Of a stretch of 64,000 nucleotides of DNA, positions 8,485-15,762 are shown one piece after another. The stretch is from positions 930,001-994,000 of the forward strand of contig CP130488.1 of NCBI GenBank assembly GCA_030522375.1. Reading direction: 5' to 3'. Each line of letters begins with the position of its first letter. Position 1 is the first letter of the stretch. The notes below the pieces were generated by a model, which made no database searches, had not been told where the DNA came from, and worked only from the letters and a program-made list of their open reading frames with translations. A program made the translations under genes and the position numbers. The stretch comes from Methanosuratincola petrocarbonis. Lineage in GTDB: Archaea; Thermoproteota; Methanomethylicia; Methanomethylicales; Methanomethylicaceae.

Positions 8485-10125
8485 ATGATCCTTACGGTTA
8501 ATTTCGCATACATAAAATTCAAAGACGGCACTAAAGGAGTGCTTTCTCCGGATCAGCACGATGTAATAGCCATACTTGAAGCATCAGACACGCTTAGGAA
8601 GAAATGGAGGAGTGTATTCAAGCTATTCAGGGAAGAGAGGAAGAGAGTAGACTTCATTTCCAGGATTTATTATCCGGTTTATCTTGTCAGGCACGAGGGT
8701 AAGATGATAGCAGTGGATGGAATGGGGATCCAGGAGAGCAGCTTCAACGAAGATAGCCTTTCAGACGGAATGACGCTGAACTCAAAAACCACCTTCTATC
8801 CGGTTTTCGGCGCCGATCTGTGCAGCTGGATCGGAGAATTGCCTGAGATAGCATCAGAGATCGAAGAGATAAGGAACGGGTTCGCGCTCCCTCCCGTTAT
8901 TTCAAAGGAAGATGCTAAGAAGATAGCTGCCGAGGTAAAAGGGATTTATGGCTTGAACCTGGAAACAGTCAAGAAGCTTGAGAAGGAAATCTCCGAGCTG
9001 AACGAGAAATACAACAAAGTTCTACTTGAGCTCATCGAGGAAGAAAAGTCGCTGCTCGAGGACTATGACAAAAAAATTTCGTTGAAGAATGCTGAGATAG
9101 AAGGTCTTGAAACGTACAGCGAGATGAAGATGATAAGCGAGCTAAAGGCTAACTTCAGTAAGAAGCTTGAATCGATCAAAAAACAGAAGGCTGAGACCGA
9201 GCAGATAAGGCATAAGACTTTGAAAAAGATATCTGAGCTGCAAAGTGAGAAGGCAAAGCTGCTCTCGCTGAAGAACTCGCTTTCCAGCAAAATATCTTCC
9301 CTAAACCTCAGGCTTGCTCGGCTCCATGACGAGATGCAGGGATTAAAATCGCACGGGACCGACCCCAAGATTATTAGTAACAACCTGATCAATTCGGAGA
9401 AGATAAGAAGGGAGATCGATAACCTCCAGAGAGAGCTAGAAAGCTGCGTCTCGAGATTCAACGAGATCGCTGGAGAGATCTCGGCATTGACCGATAGTTT
9501 GAATGGACTTGACGGGCAGCTCGCGAAACTGAACGAAAAGGAGAGCCTATTGCCGTCGAAAGAGGAGGAAGAGGTCAACAAAGTCCGCACTTGTTTTGCA
9601 GGGAGGCGCGAGAACCTCGTTAAAGAACTGATGGAATTGGCTGAAGAGAAGGAGCTGGCGCTGACAGAGATAAGGACCAAAGAGAGGGAAGCGAAAGCAA
9701 AACACGACAAAGATCTCTGCAGGCTACAGCTACTGCTCACCAAGTCAAAAGAAGACCTGCAGGCATTGGAGTTGCGTATGTTCCAAGACGAGTCTGATGC
9801 AAAATGGGAACTGGAGACGCTGCTCATACCCTTCTACGTTTACTCAATCGAGGGCGATTTCAGGATCATTGAGCCCCAGATACACGTTGCAGAAGGCGGG
9901 AAGATAGTGAAGACTGGAGGCACTTGCCTCGTGAGGGGGGGGCTCGATTATTTGCAGGGGAACTGGGATTCTCTTTCGATGATTCTCTTCAAAGCCCGGG
10001 AAAGCTTCAACCTCCTTTCGCTCGAAAACAGGAGGAGGATAATCGCGGCTGCCGAGTCGCTCAGGTCCATGCGAGTAATCAATGACTTCCAGTTGTCCTA
10101 CATAAGGGCGGTGGATACTAAATGA
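8485..10125 (+). CDS. Large coiled-coil protein of unknown function
   Basis: About 546 residues. The N-terminal ~140 residues look globular and beta-rich (VNFAYIKFKDGTKGVL..., YYPVYLVRHEGKMIAVDGMG). Residues ~150-440 are a long heptad-patterned coiled coil full of Lys/Glu/Leu. The last ~100 residues are globular again (LLIPFYVYSIEGDFRIIEPQ). There are no membrane segments and no Walker motifs, so it is not an SMC-type ATPase. Start: a GGGGGG Shine-Dalgarno at 8474-8479 best fits ATG 8485; GTG 8479 and ATG 8482 are also in frame. It overlaps the following glycosyltransferase gene by 4 bp, implying coupled translation. I do not recognise the family. Confidence 0.8.
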   Translation: MILTVNFAYIKFKDGTKGVLSPDQHDVIAILEASDTLRKKWRSVFKLFREERKRVDFISRIYYPVYLVRHEGKMIAVDGMGIQESSFNEDSLSDGMTLNSKTTFYPVFGADLCSWIGELPEIASEIEEIRNGFALPPVISKEDAKKIAAEVKGIYGLNLETVKKLEKEISELNEKYNKVLLELIEEEKSLLEDYDKKISLKNAEIEGLETYSEMKMISELKANFSKKLESIKKQKAETEQIRHKTLKKISELQSEKAKLLSLKNSLSSKISSLNLRLARLHDEMQGLKSHGTDPKIISNNLINSEKIRREIDNLQRELESCVSRFNEIAGEISALTDSLNGLDGQLAKLNEKESLLPSKEEEEVNKVRTCFAGRRENLVKELMELAEEKELALTEIRTKEREAKAKHDKDLCRLQLLLTKSKEDLQALELRMFQDESDAKWELETLLIPFYVYSIEGDFRIIEPQIHVAEGGKIVKTGGTCLVRGGLDYLQGNWDSLSMILFKARESFNLLSLENRRRIIAAAESLRSMRVINDFQLSYIRAVDTK

Positions 10126-11378
10126 AGATCCTCTATGCAAGTCAGTCATTCTTGCCAAGCACGGGAGGGGTCTCATACTACCTCATGTGGCTGGGGAGAA
10201 AGCTGAAGGATGCCAAACACGAGGTTGCGTTCGTGAACATGAAGCCACCGAAGGGGAAGAGTAGGGAAGAGATAGCGGGTTTCAAGGTATTCAGGGTCCC
10301 TGCTGAGGGGGAGTTTGACCATGACACCCTCAGGGGCTACTCGAAATTCAAGGAGCTCATACTGAAAGTCTTCCACAACAGAGATGTTCCGGTGGACATG
10401 CTGTACAATAAGCACCTGTACGGTTACAATGAATACTTGAAGGTCAACGAATCATTCCAGAAGGCTGTTTTGGAAGCCGCTGACCTGGAGCAGCCAGACA
10501 TAGTCCACGTGCATGACTTCCAGCTACTCCCTTGCCTGAACAGCCTCAGTGGAAATAGCTGGCCCCTCGTCTTTACCTGGCATATCCCATTCACGGAAGA
10601 GGTGCACACATCTTGGAGGGAGGCGATGGTAGAATACATGAGAAACGCCTCAGCGTCGATATTTTCGACAAAAGGGTATGCGAGCGCGGTCATAAAATCC
10701 GGACTTCCGTTCAACAGGGTAAGCGTCATCCCACCTTTCATTGATGTGGAGCAGCCCAAGGCAAAGTTCAGGGAGAGGTTTGGGATTAGGAACGACGAGA
10801 AACTGATAATCTGCGTAGCCAGGATGGACAGATTCAAGGGGCAAAACACCCTCCTCGACGCTGTGGCTATGCTCGATATCGATTACCGGCTCGTGTTCAT
10901 CGGCAACGGCTCCTTCAGCAAGGACGTGCTCAAGGTCAAGGAAAAAGAAAGCTATAGCAAGGAACTCAAAGAGAAGGCAAAGAACGAAGTTTACTCGGGC
11001 AGGGTTATCTTCGCAGGTGCGGTCGACAGGGATCTCCTAATGGCTGCCTATAATGAATGCGATCTCGTCGTACTGCCGTCTGTGCACGAAGGCTTCGGTC
11101 TAGCAATAACAGAGGGGATGGCATTCGGGAAGCCCGTGATCGGGACTGCAGTCGGCGGCATCCCGTCCCAGATCTGGCCAGGAGTAAATGGCTACCTGGT
11201 CAGACCCAACGATCCGAAGTCACTCGCGGATGCGATTCGACACATACTAAAGAACAGCGAATTGGCTGAGGAGATGGGGAAGAACAGCAAGGCTATCTTT
11301 GAAAAGTACTTTTCCTCTAAGCGGGGGGCGGAAGATCACATAGGACTTTATAGCAGACTCCTCAAATTCGGGGTTTGA
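10122..11378 (+). CDS. Glycosyltransferase family 4 (GT-B fold)
   Basis: A retaining, GT-B-type glycosyltransferase acting on a nucleotide-sugar donor. 418 residues. The N-terminal half starts MKILYASQSFLPSTGGVSYY, typical of the acceptor domain. The C-terminal half has the donor site signatures ICVARMDRFKGQNTLLDA and the E-x7-E motif in VHEGFGLAITEGMAFGKPVIG. There is no membrane segment, so it is cytoplasmic or peripheral. It is translationally coupled (ATGA overlap) to the upstream coiled-coil gene. Acceptor and sugar cannot be predicted; surface glycan or glycolipid synthesis is plausible. A long insertion around residues 85-110 (KVFHNRDVPVDMLYNKHLYG) precedes the second Rossmann strand. 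Confidence 0.88.
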   Translation: MKILYASQSFLPSTGGVSYYLMWLGRKLKDAKHEVAFVNMKPPKGKSREEIAGFKVFRVPAEGEFDHDTLRGYSKFKELILKVFHNRDVPVDMLYNKHLYGYNEYLKVNESFQKAVLEAADLEQPDIVHVHDFQLLPCLNSLSGNSWPLVFTWHIPFTEEVHTSWREAMVEYMRNASASIFSTKGYASAVIKSGLPFNRVSVIPPFIDVEQPKAKFRERFGIRNDEKLIICVARMDRFKGQNTLLDAVAMLDIDYRLVFIGNGSFSKDVLKVKEKESYSKELKEKAKNEVYSGRVIFAGAVDRDLLMAAYNECDLVVLPSVHEGFGLAITEGMAFGKPVIGTAVGGIPSQIWPGVNGYLVRPNDPKSLADAIRHILKNSELAEEMGKNSKAIFEKYFSSKRGAEDHIGLYSRLLKFGV

Positions 11379-11393
11379 GGAGGGCAATTTTCT

Positions 11394-12659
11394 TTGAAAG
11401 AAAGCGGTAGTTTCAGCGGCTTCTACAAGAAGAGCATCAATGAGAGGATAGAGGCGCTGAGGAAGGGTATAGACCTGGCGGAGGAGGATGTCCAGAGACT
11501 CAAGGATGGGCTGCCGGTCGAGCTCGCCAATATCATGGTGGAGAATGTGGTAGCCACATTCCAGATCCCGCTCGGGATCGCTACGAACTTCAGGGTGAAC
11601 GGCAAGGACTACCTCGTGCCGATGGCGACTGAGGAGGCTTCTGTAATCGCAGCCGCGAGCCACGCAGCCAAGCTTGCCCTCCCGGAGGGGTTCAGGGCAA
11701 CCAGCACTAGACCGGTTGTGCGGGGGCAGGTCCAGATCATTGGACTCGGCGAGCTGGCGTCGCCTGCCCAGAGAGTGCTGGAAGCCAAGTATGAGCTGAT
11801 GGAAGAGGCAAACAGTTTCGCAGGATCATTGCCAAAGATGGGCGGCGGCGTGGTTGATCTCAAGGTAAAGGTTTTTGAAGAGCCGAGGAGGATGCTCGTT
11901 GCTGAATTTTATGTTGACTGCAGGGACGCGATGGGCGCTAATGTGGTCAACACCATTGTGGAAGGGATCGCTCCGAAGCTGGAGGGCCTTACCGGGGGGA
12001 GGAGCCTTCTCAGGATTCTGTCAAACCTCACTACCGAAAGGATGTCCCGGTCCAGCGTGGTCTTCAGGCGAGGCACCATAGGAGACGAGGTCATTGAGGG
12101 AATAATCGCGGCATATGACTTTGCTTGCGCCGATCCATACCGAGCAGCCACGCACAACAAGGGCATAATGAATGGGATAACAGCGGTCACAATAGCCACC
12201 GGGAATGACTCGAGGGCAGTAGAGGCTGGGGCGCATGCCTATGCAGCACTCTCCGGCAAGTATCTCCCGCTATCCAAGTGGTGGAAGGACGCGGAAGGGA
12301 ACCTCGTAGGGGAGCTTGAGCTTCCGCTGGCGCTGGGCATTGTCGGGGGGGCTACAAAGGTCCACCCTGTGGCTCAGACCGTACTTAAGATCATAGGCGC
12401 CAAGAGCGCGAATGAGCTCGCAGAAGTGGCATGCGCGGTAGGGCTCGCCCAAAACTTTGCAGCCCTGAGGGCACTAGTGAGCGAGGGCATCCAGAAGGGG
12501 CACATGCGGCTCCATTCGAGGAATGTCGCAATCATGGCAGGGGCAGTGGGGCAAGAGGTCGAAAAGGTCGCCAGCACTATGGTCGCTGAAGGAAATATCA
12601 GGGTTTCGAGGGCCAGGGAGATCCTGGAAGTATTGAGAGGGAAGGGCTCACGCCAGTAA
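11394..12659 (+). CDS. hmgA: 3-hydroxy-3-methylglutaryl-CoA reductase, class II
   Basis: Interconverts HMG-CoA and mevalonate; in archaea this supplies isoprenoid lipids. 421 residues. Class II features are the start SGFYKKSINERIEALRK, ENVVATFQIPLGIATNF, MATEEASVIAAASHAAKL (catalytic Glu), DAMGANVVN (NAD(P) site) and the conserved Lys in ATHNKGIMNG. Most archaea use class I; class II is the bacterial 'degradative' type also found in Archaeoglobus and Thermoplasmatales. Start is TTG 11394, preceded by GAGGAGG at 11378-11384. Its 3' end overlaps the convergent ferredoxin gene by 12 bp. I assume a biosynthetic role because no other reductase is visible here. Confidence 0.92.
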   Translation: MKESGSFSGFYKKSINERIEALRKGIDLAEEDVQRLKDGLPVELANIMVENVVATFQIPLGIATNFRVNGKDYLVPMATEEASVIAAASHAAKLALPEGFRATSTRPVVRGQVQIIGLGELASPAQRVLEAKYELMEEANSFAGSLPKMGGGVVDLKVKVFEEPRRMLVAEFYVDCRDAMGANVVNTIVEGIAPKLEGLTGGRSLLRILSNLTTERMSRSSVVFRRGTIGDEVIEGIIAAYDFACADPYRAATHNKGIMNGITAVTIATGNDSRAVEAGAHAYAALSGKYLPLSKWWKDAEGNLVGELELPLALGIVGGATKVHPVAQTVLKIIGAKSANELAEVACAVGLAQNFAALRALVSEGIQKGHMRLHSRNVAIMAGAVGQEVEKVASTMVAEGNIRVSRAREILEVLRGKGSRQ

Positions 12660-12842
12660 GATCGCGCCCACTGGACATGAAGAAACAGCATAATCGAGAT
12701 CGCATTTCCCTGCCTCGTTTATTACATGGGACTTGCCCTCCTTGTCAATTTCAAAGACTTCCGGGCAAACGACAGCACAGTTGCCACATCCGATGCACAG
12801 ATCCCTGTCAACCCGCGGTGCTTTTGCCAAGTAGCGCACCAA
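12648..12842 (-). CDS. Single [4Fe-4S] cluster ferredoxin
   Basis: A 64-residue electron carrier of the Thermotoga/Thermococcus type. The cluster ligands are C16, C19 and C22 (CIGCGNC) plus C56 (SSCPVGA); the extra C26 and C47 could form the disulfide seen in some of these ferredoxins. The second half lacks a second CxxCxxC, so only one cluster is expected. The first codon is TTG 12842 with GTG 12839 right behind it; the TATA-like element centred at 12868 puts the transcript start at the start codon, so the gene is probably leaderless. It is divergent from the HD-domain gene. Confidence 0.9.
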   Translation of the reverse strand: MVRYLAKAPRVDRDLCIGCGNCAVVCPEVFEIDKEGKSHVINEAGKCDLDYAVSSCPVGAILLA

Positions 12843-12861
12843 CAGACAGAGGAAGGCGGAT

Positions 12862-12873
12862 TAGTTATATAGA
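12862..12873. promoter_or_regulatory. Bidirectional TATA element between ferredoxin and HD genes
   Basis: TAGTTATATAGA centred near 12868 lies almost exactly 26 bp from both divergent start codons (12842 leftward, 12894 rightward). One TATA-like element therefore seems to serve two leaderless genes. Confidence 0.5.
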
Positions 12874-12893
12874 ATTGACGTCCAGTATTCGTC

Positions 12894-13469
12894 GTGGTTG
12901 GATTGGGTTTCGAGAAGCTTGCTAGGGCAGTCGCAGTGCTCAAGAACACGCCTAGGACAGGCTGGATCCAGAGGGGAGTGCCCAGGGGCGAGGCCGAAAC
13001 AGTTGCAGAGCACACGTTCATGGTTACGGCGATCCTAGGCTACATATCAGCCAGCTGCAGCGCATTATGCCTGGACCGCGAGAGGATGATCCTCATGGGA
13101 ATCATACACGACATGGGGGAGGCCGTCTCAGGGGACATCCCCAGATCACTCACTGAGAGGCTGGGGAAGGATCTCAAGGAAGGGGTCGAGAGCGAAATAA
13201 TCCAGGGGATCTTTGGTGGAAGTGACGGCGGCAGACTAACCGGGCTCTTCTTAGAATACTTGGAGAGGAAGACGACCGAAGCCAAGACAGTCAAGATCGC
13301 GGATCTTCTAGCCACGCTCGGGCAGGCGGAGACATATCTCGAGAGGGGTTTCCCTGTCGGCGACATAATCGAATCTTGCAGAGAAGAGGCGCAGCGCATG
13401 ATCGATGAAATACAAGAGGAGGACCTCAGACTTCTCTTGAATGCGATCCTTGCGTCGAAAGGCAGATAA
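12894..13469 (+). CDS. HD-domain phosphohydrolase (YfbR/HDDC2-like)
   Basis: A 191-residue metal-dependent phosphohydrolase of the HD superfamily, closest by eye to the 5'-deoxynucleotidase YfbR/HDDC2 group. Visible motifs are RGVPRGEAETVAEHTFMV with the first His, IIHDMGEAVSGDIP with the HD pair, and a later Asp in TVKIADLLATL. It would dephosphorylate nucleoside monophosphates, but specificity is not certain. GTG 12894 was chosen because the TATA element centred at 12868 predicts a transcript start at that codon. The next small gene follows after 23 bp. Confidence 0.85.
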   Translation: MVGLGFEKLARAVAVLKNTPRTGWIQRGVPRGEAETVAEHTFMVTAILGYISASCSALCLDRERMILMGIIHDMGEAVSGDIPRSLTERLGKDLKEGVESEIIQGIFGGSDGGRLTGLFLEYLERKTTEAKTVKIADLLATLGQAETYLERGFPVGDIIESCREEAQRMIDEIQEEDLRLLLNAILASKGR

Positions 13470-13492
13470 ATCGATCGGGGTGTTTGATAACT

Positions 13493-13771
13493 ATGGCAAA
13501 AGATGACGAAGGTGAGCGGGAGAAGATCCCTGAAGGGGATGAAAAGCAATACTACATGCCGATACCAGCAGGGACGCCGTACTCTGTGATTGCAGAGGCC
13601 GTCAACAAGTTTGGGATCGAGCTGACCGAGAAAGAAGTGATCGTCCCAGGGATAGGGGAGAACGAGACCGCGCCGCTCACATGGGTGCTCGTCGGAAGCA
13701 GGGAGAGGCTCGAGAAAGCCCATGAATTCATTGTCCGAAAAATGACCGAGATGCTGGAGAGGTTCAGGTAG
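13493..13771 (+). CDS. Small conserved-looking hypothetical protein
   Basis: A 92-residue acidic, soluble protein with no family I recognise. The core MPIPAGTPYSVIAEAVNKFG...ELTEKEVIVPGIGENETAP looks like a compact alpha/beta domain, and the C-terminus is one amphipathic helix (RLEKAHEFIVRKMTEMLERF). ATG 13493 has GGGGTG 13 nt upstream; TTG 13484 is in frame but lies on that Shine-Dalgarno. It follows the HD gene on the same strand and overlaps the convergent winged-helix gene by 8 bp. Confidence 0.65.
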   Translation: MAKDDEGEREKIPEGDEKQYYMPIPAGTPYSVIAEAVNKFGIELTEKEVIVPGIGENETAPLTWVLVGSRERLEKAHEFIVRKMTEMLERFR

Positions 13772-14267
13772 GCGCTGAGCCGCTTAGGTGAGCGCTGAGC
13801 CGCTTATCCTCCTCTAGCATCTCGCTCTGAAGGTCTTTCACGACCTTGGTTATCGCGCTCAGGAAGATCTGCTCGACTGCCCTACCAAGCGAGGCGCCGA
13901 GCTCGTCGCAGAGATCTGACACCTTCTCGGAATTCCTGTCCAAGAAAGAGTAGAAGGACTCTGCCAAAACATGGTATAGATCCTCCGCAAGCCCGGAATC
14001 GCTCCCCTCCCCGAACTCGATCGAGAACTCGAGCGCATACAGGTCAGACCCTTCCCCTTTTACTGGGATCCGCCTGACTAAGTTTGCATTTAACAATTTG
14101 TCCAGACGGTCTGACGCGTCCTTCTTGCTGATCAGGAGCGTCTCCGAAATCCGATCCGTCGTCAGCGGACCCTTCTGGAGGGACAGGAGGACTTCTCGCG
14201 ACTTATCGTCGAGCAGGGCCCTGCAGACCTCTGCAAGTTTTTCGTCAGGAACCACTAGGCACACCAT
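13764..14267 (-). CDS. Winged-helix (ArsR-like) transcriptional regulator
   Basis: About 167 residues. The N-terminal ~80 form a winged helix: ALLDDKSREVLLSLQKGPLT, then the recognition segment LISKKDASDRLDKLLNANLVRRI. The C-terminal ~80 are helical and acidic, probably for dimerisation or effector sensing. Start ATG 14267 has GGTG 6 nt upstream; TTG 14279 is also possible. It overlaps the end of mmp5 by 23 bp, so it is the last gene of the mcrD-mcrC-mmp5 operon and a candidate regulator of MCR genes. The last dozen residues fall in a tandem duplication (13772-13806), so the C-terminus may be recently altered. Confidence 0.78.
   Translation of the reverse strand: MVCLVVPDEKLAEVCRALLDDKSREVLLSLQKGPLTTDRISETLLISKKDASDRLDKLLNANLVRRIPVKGEGSDLYALEFSIEFGEGSDSGLAEDLYHVLAESFYSFLDRNSEKVSDLCDELGASLGRAVEQIFLSAITKVVKDLQSEMLEEDKRLSAHLSGSAPT
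13772..13806. repeat. Short tandem duplication
   Basis: The 15-base unit GCGCTGAGCCGCTTA occurs at 13772-13786 and again at 13792-13806, a 20-nt period. It lies at the convergent ends of the 92-residue gene and the winged-helix gene and writes a repeated LSAHLSGSA-like C-terminus in the latter. The period is not a multiple of three. Confidence 0.7.
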
Positions 14268-14712
14268 TCTTATCACCAAGAGACTTGAGGAATGACCTTA
14301 TCTTTGAGACCATTACCCTAGCGTCGTCCTCTGTGCGCGGGTAAGGCACCACTACGACCGGGATCCCCCTACGCTTCAGTATGTAGCGGATGAATTCATT
14401 AGTCCTGCCACAGCTGGCGCACCCGAACAGGGCTTCAGGATCTTCCACCACGATTGCTGCATCAGCCTCCTCTATGAGCGGGCCGATCAGCGCCAGGCGA
14501 CCCCTCACCCCTGACGGGACTTCTATAGCGGCGTACTTCAGCCCCCTCCTGGGGAATTCAGGGGTGATGTTCATCGGCGGCGAGTCTATCTCTGGCTTCG
14601 AGAGGTTCTTGGCAACCTCCTCCCCGAGACCGAGTGGCATATGCCCCTCACGCGTCACGAGGTCGTACAGGATAAGACTGTTGGGCGGGAAAATGAACAC
14701 TTTAGCCAACAT
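14245..14712 (-). CDS. mmp5: Methanogenesis marker protein 5 (Mmp5)
   Basis: 155 residues. Family hallmarks are the start KVFIFPPNSLILYDLVTREGH, the IDSPPMNITPE motif, RRGLKYAAIEVPSGVRGRLAL, and GCASCGRTNEF with a CxxC pair (C117-A-S-C120). The family is restricted to organisms with MCR; its exact role is not settled, but genes of this set sit with MCR activation factors. It overlaps mcrC by 11 bp upstream and the winged-helix gene downstream, so all four genes are one transcription unit. The cysteine pair suggests metal or cluster handling, which is inference. Confidence 0.9.
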   Translation of the reverse strand: MLAKVFIFPPNSLILYDLVTREGHMPLGLGEEVAKNLSKPEIDSPPMNITPEFPRRGLKYAAIEVPSGVRGRLALIGPLIEEADAAIVVEDPEALFGCASCGRTNEFIRYILKRRGIPVVVVPYPRTEDDARVMVSKIRSFLKSLGDKNGVPSGS

Positions 14713-15370
14713 TATTCCTCCCGAGTATCACTTCTTTGCTGTCTATCTTGCTCAACCAGAACTTCACTTTTATCACTATCTCGTTCAGCTTGTCCCTTGG
14801 GCAGCTCACTCCCCGGACAACGCCAGTTACCAGATCCACGATTACCCCGGCACACTCGACCTTGCCAGGTGGCGGCCGCACCAGCCTAGTGATTATCCCG
14901 ACCTTTGCAAAGTCCTCGTAATCCACGGGAGCTTCGCAGACGACTATCGCCGGGATGTCGACATACCTCAGGAACGACTTTGCCTTGTGGACTACATGAC
15001 CGCTGATGCCGCCAAGGTGGATGAGTGCAAGCTTGAAACGCCTTATCTGGAATACTTCCTTTTCGTTCATTCCAGCCATCGATCCGCCAGGCGCGCCGCC
15101 GTACGGTGAGTCAGGAGGGACGCCTGCCCCGGACTCGAGGACAAGCACACTCGTCCTTATCCCCTGCTCCCTGAGACCGTATGTGATCTCGCAGATCGGC
15201 TTGGTTATGTGTCGCTTCGAAGGCGACATGGCGATTGCTACTACCTCAAAGCTCTCGGATTCTGAAATTGTCCCCCGCTGGGCAAGACCGCCACCCTCCC
15301 CAATGCCCATCGACTCCCTGCAGTCGACTATCTGCACATCTCTGCCAATTGAATCCTGCAACCTATTCAC
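14702..15370 (-). CDS. mcrC: McrC, MCR operon/activation protein C
   Basis: About 222 residues. Signatures are VDCRESMGIGEGGGLAQRGT near the N-terminus, KPICEITYGLREQGIRTSVL, LVLESGAGVPPDSPYGG, LALIHLGGISGHVVHKAKSF and VCEAPVDYEDFAKVGI. McrC is not a structural subunit of MCR; in Methanothermobacter it is part of the ATP-dependent complex that reduces F430 nickel to Ni(I). The open frame begins at 15445, but those residues lie inside mcrD and are unlike the family. GTG 15370, overlapping mcrD by 8 bp, puts the conserved VDCRESMG where other McrC proteins have it. The start codon is the uncertain part. Confidence 0.93.
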   Translation of the reverse strand: MNRLQDSIGRDVQIVDCRESMGIGEGGGLAQRGTISESESFEVVAIAMSPSKRHITKPICEITYGLREQGIRTSVLVLESGAGVPPDSPYGGAPGGSMAGMNEKEVFQIRRFKLALIHLGGISGHVVHKAKSFLRYVDIPAIVVCEAPVDYEDFAKVGIITRLVRPPPGKVECAGVIVDLVTGVVRGVSCPRDKLNEIVIKVKFWLSKIDSKEVILGRNNVG

Positions 15371-15692
15371 CTTGTAGTCCACGAAGGTAGTCCTTGACGG
15401 TGGGCCTCGGCTTGGTAAATTGCCCCACTCGGACGTCATAGCCATAAGGCATGGTCTGGTCGCAGACGGGCTTGAGCTTTGCTATGACGTCTTCAGGCGC
15501 GAATTCAGTCTTCACCACAATTATGAACCTGCCTGTCAGGTGCCCGCCCCCGGAAAACTTAGGGCCGTGGGTCAGAACCTCTTCGACCCCCTCGGTATCG
15601 CGCATTATTGCGGCCAAATCCTTTGCCTTCTTGTCGCTCATCAGTCGCCTTGGCATGATCTCGATTTCCCTGAAATGGGCTTGCTGGGACAT
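15363..15692 (-). CDS. mcrD: McrD, MCR operon protein D
   Basis: 109 residues, shorter than the usual ~140-170. The diagnostic parts are the start IEIMPRRLMSDKKAKDLAAI (compare IEIFPHRLL) followed by DTEGVEEVLTHGP, and the end TMPYGYDVRVGQFTKPRPTV (family PFGYNISVGTYIRKQKTV). McrD associates with apo-MCR lacking F430 and is thought to act in assembly. Here it heads an mcrD-mcrC-mmp5 operon instead of sitting between mcrB and mcrG as in many euryarchaeal methanogens. No strong Shine-Dalgarno precedes ATG 15692; it may be leaderless. Confidence 0.88.
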   Translation of the reverse strand: MSQQAHFREIEIMPRRLMSDKKAKDLAAIMRDTEGVEEVLTHGPKFSGGGHLTGRFIIVVKTEFAPEDVIAKLKPVCDQTMPYGYDVRVGQFTKPRPTVKDYLRGLQGE

Positions 15693-15723
15693 CCTGGATC
15701 ACTAACCTATAAATTAATCAGGG

Positions 15724-15733
15724 ATTTAATAAT
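15724..15733. promoter_or_regulatory. AT box between divergent mcrD and mmp3
   Basis: ATTTAATAAT, nearly symmetric, is centred 35-36 bp from both start codons (mcrD 15692, mmp3 15763). A second AT-rich stretch, CTATAAATTAAT, lies at 15708-15719. The 70-bp gap must hold promoters for both halves of MCR locus 1. Confidence 0.45.
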
Positions 15734-15762
15734 GTAGTGCTACCGCTGGAGTTGGACCCCCT

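Noticed and set aside
9063..9827. A 254-residue Ser/Phe-rich frame opposite the coiled-coil gene
   Set aside because: Low-complexity serine-rich sequence is what the reverse of a Lys/Glu-rich coiled coil produces; there is no start signal.
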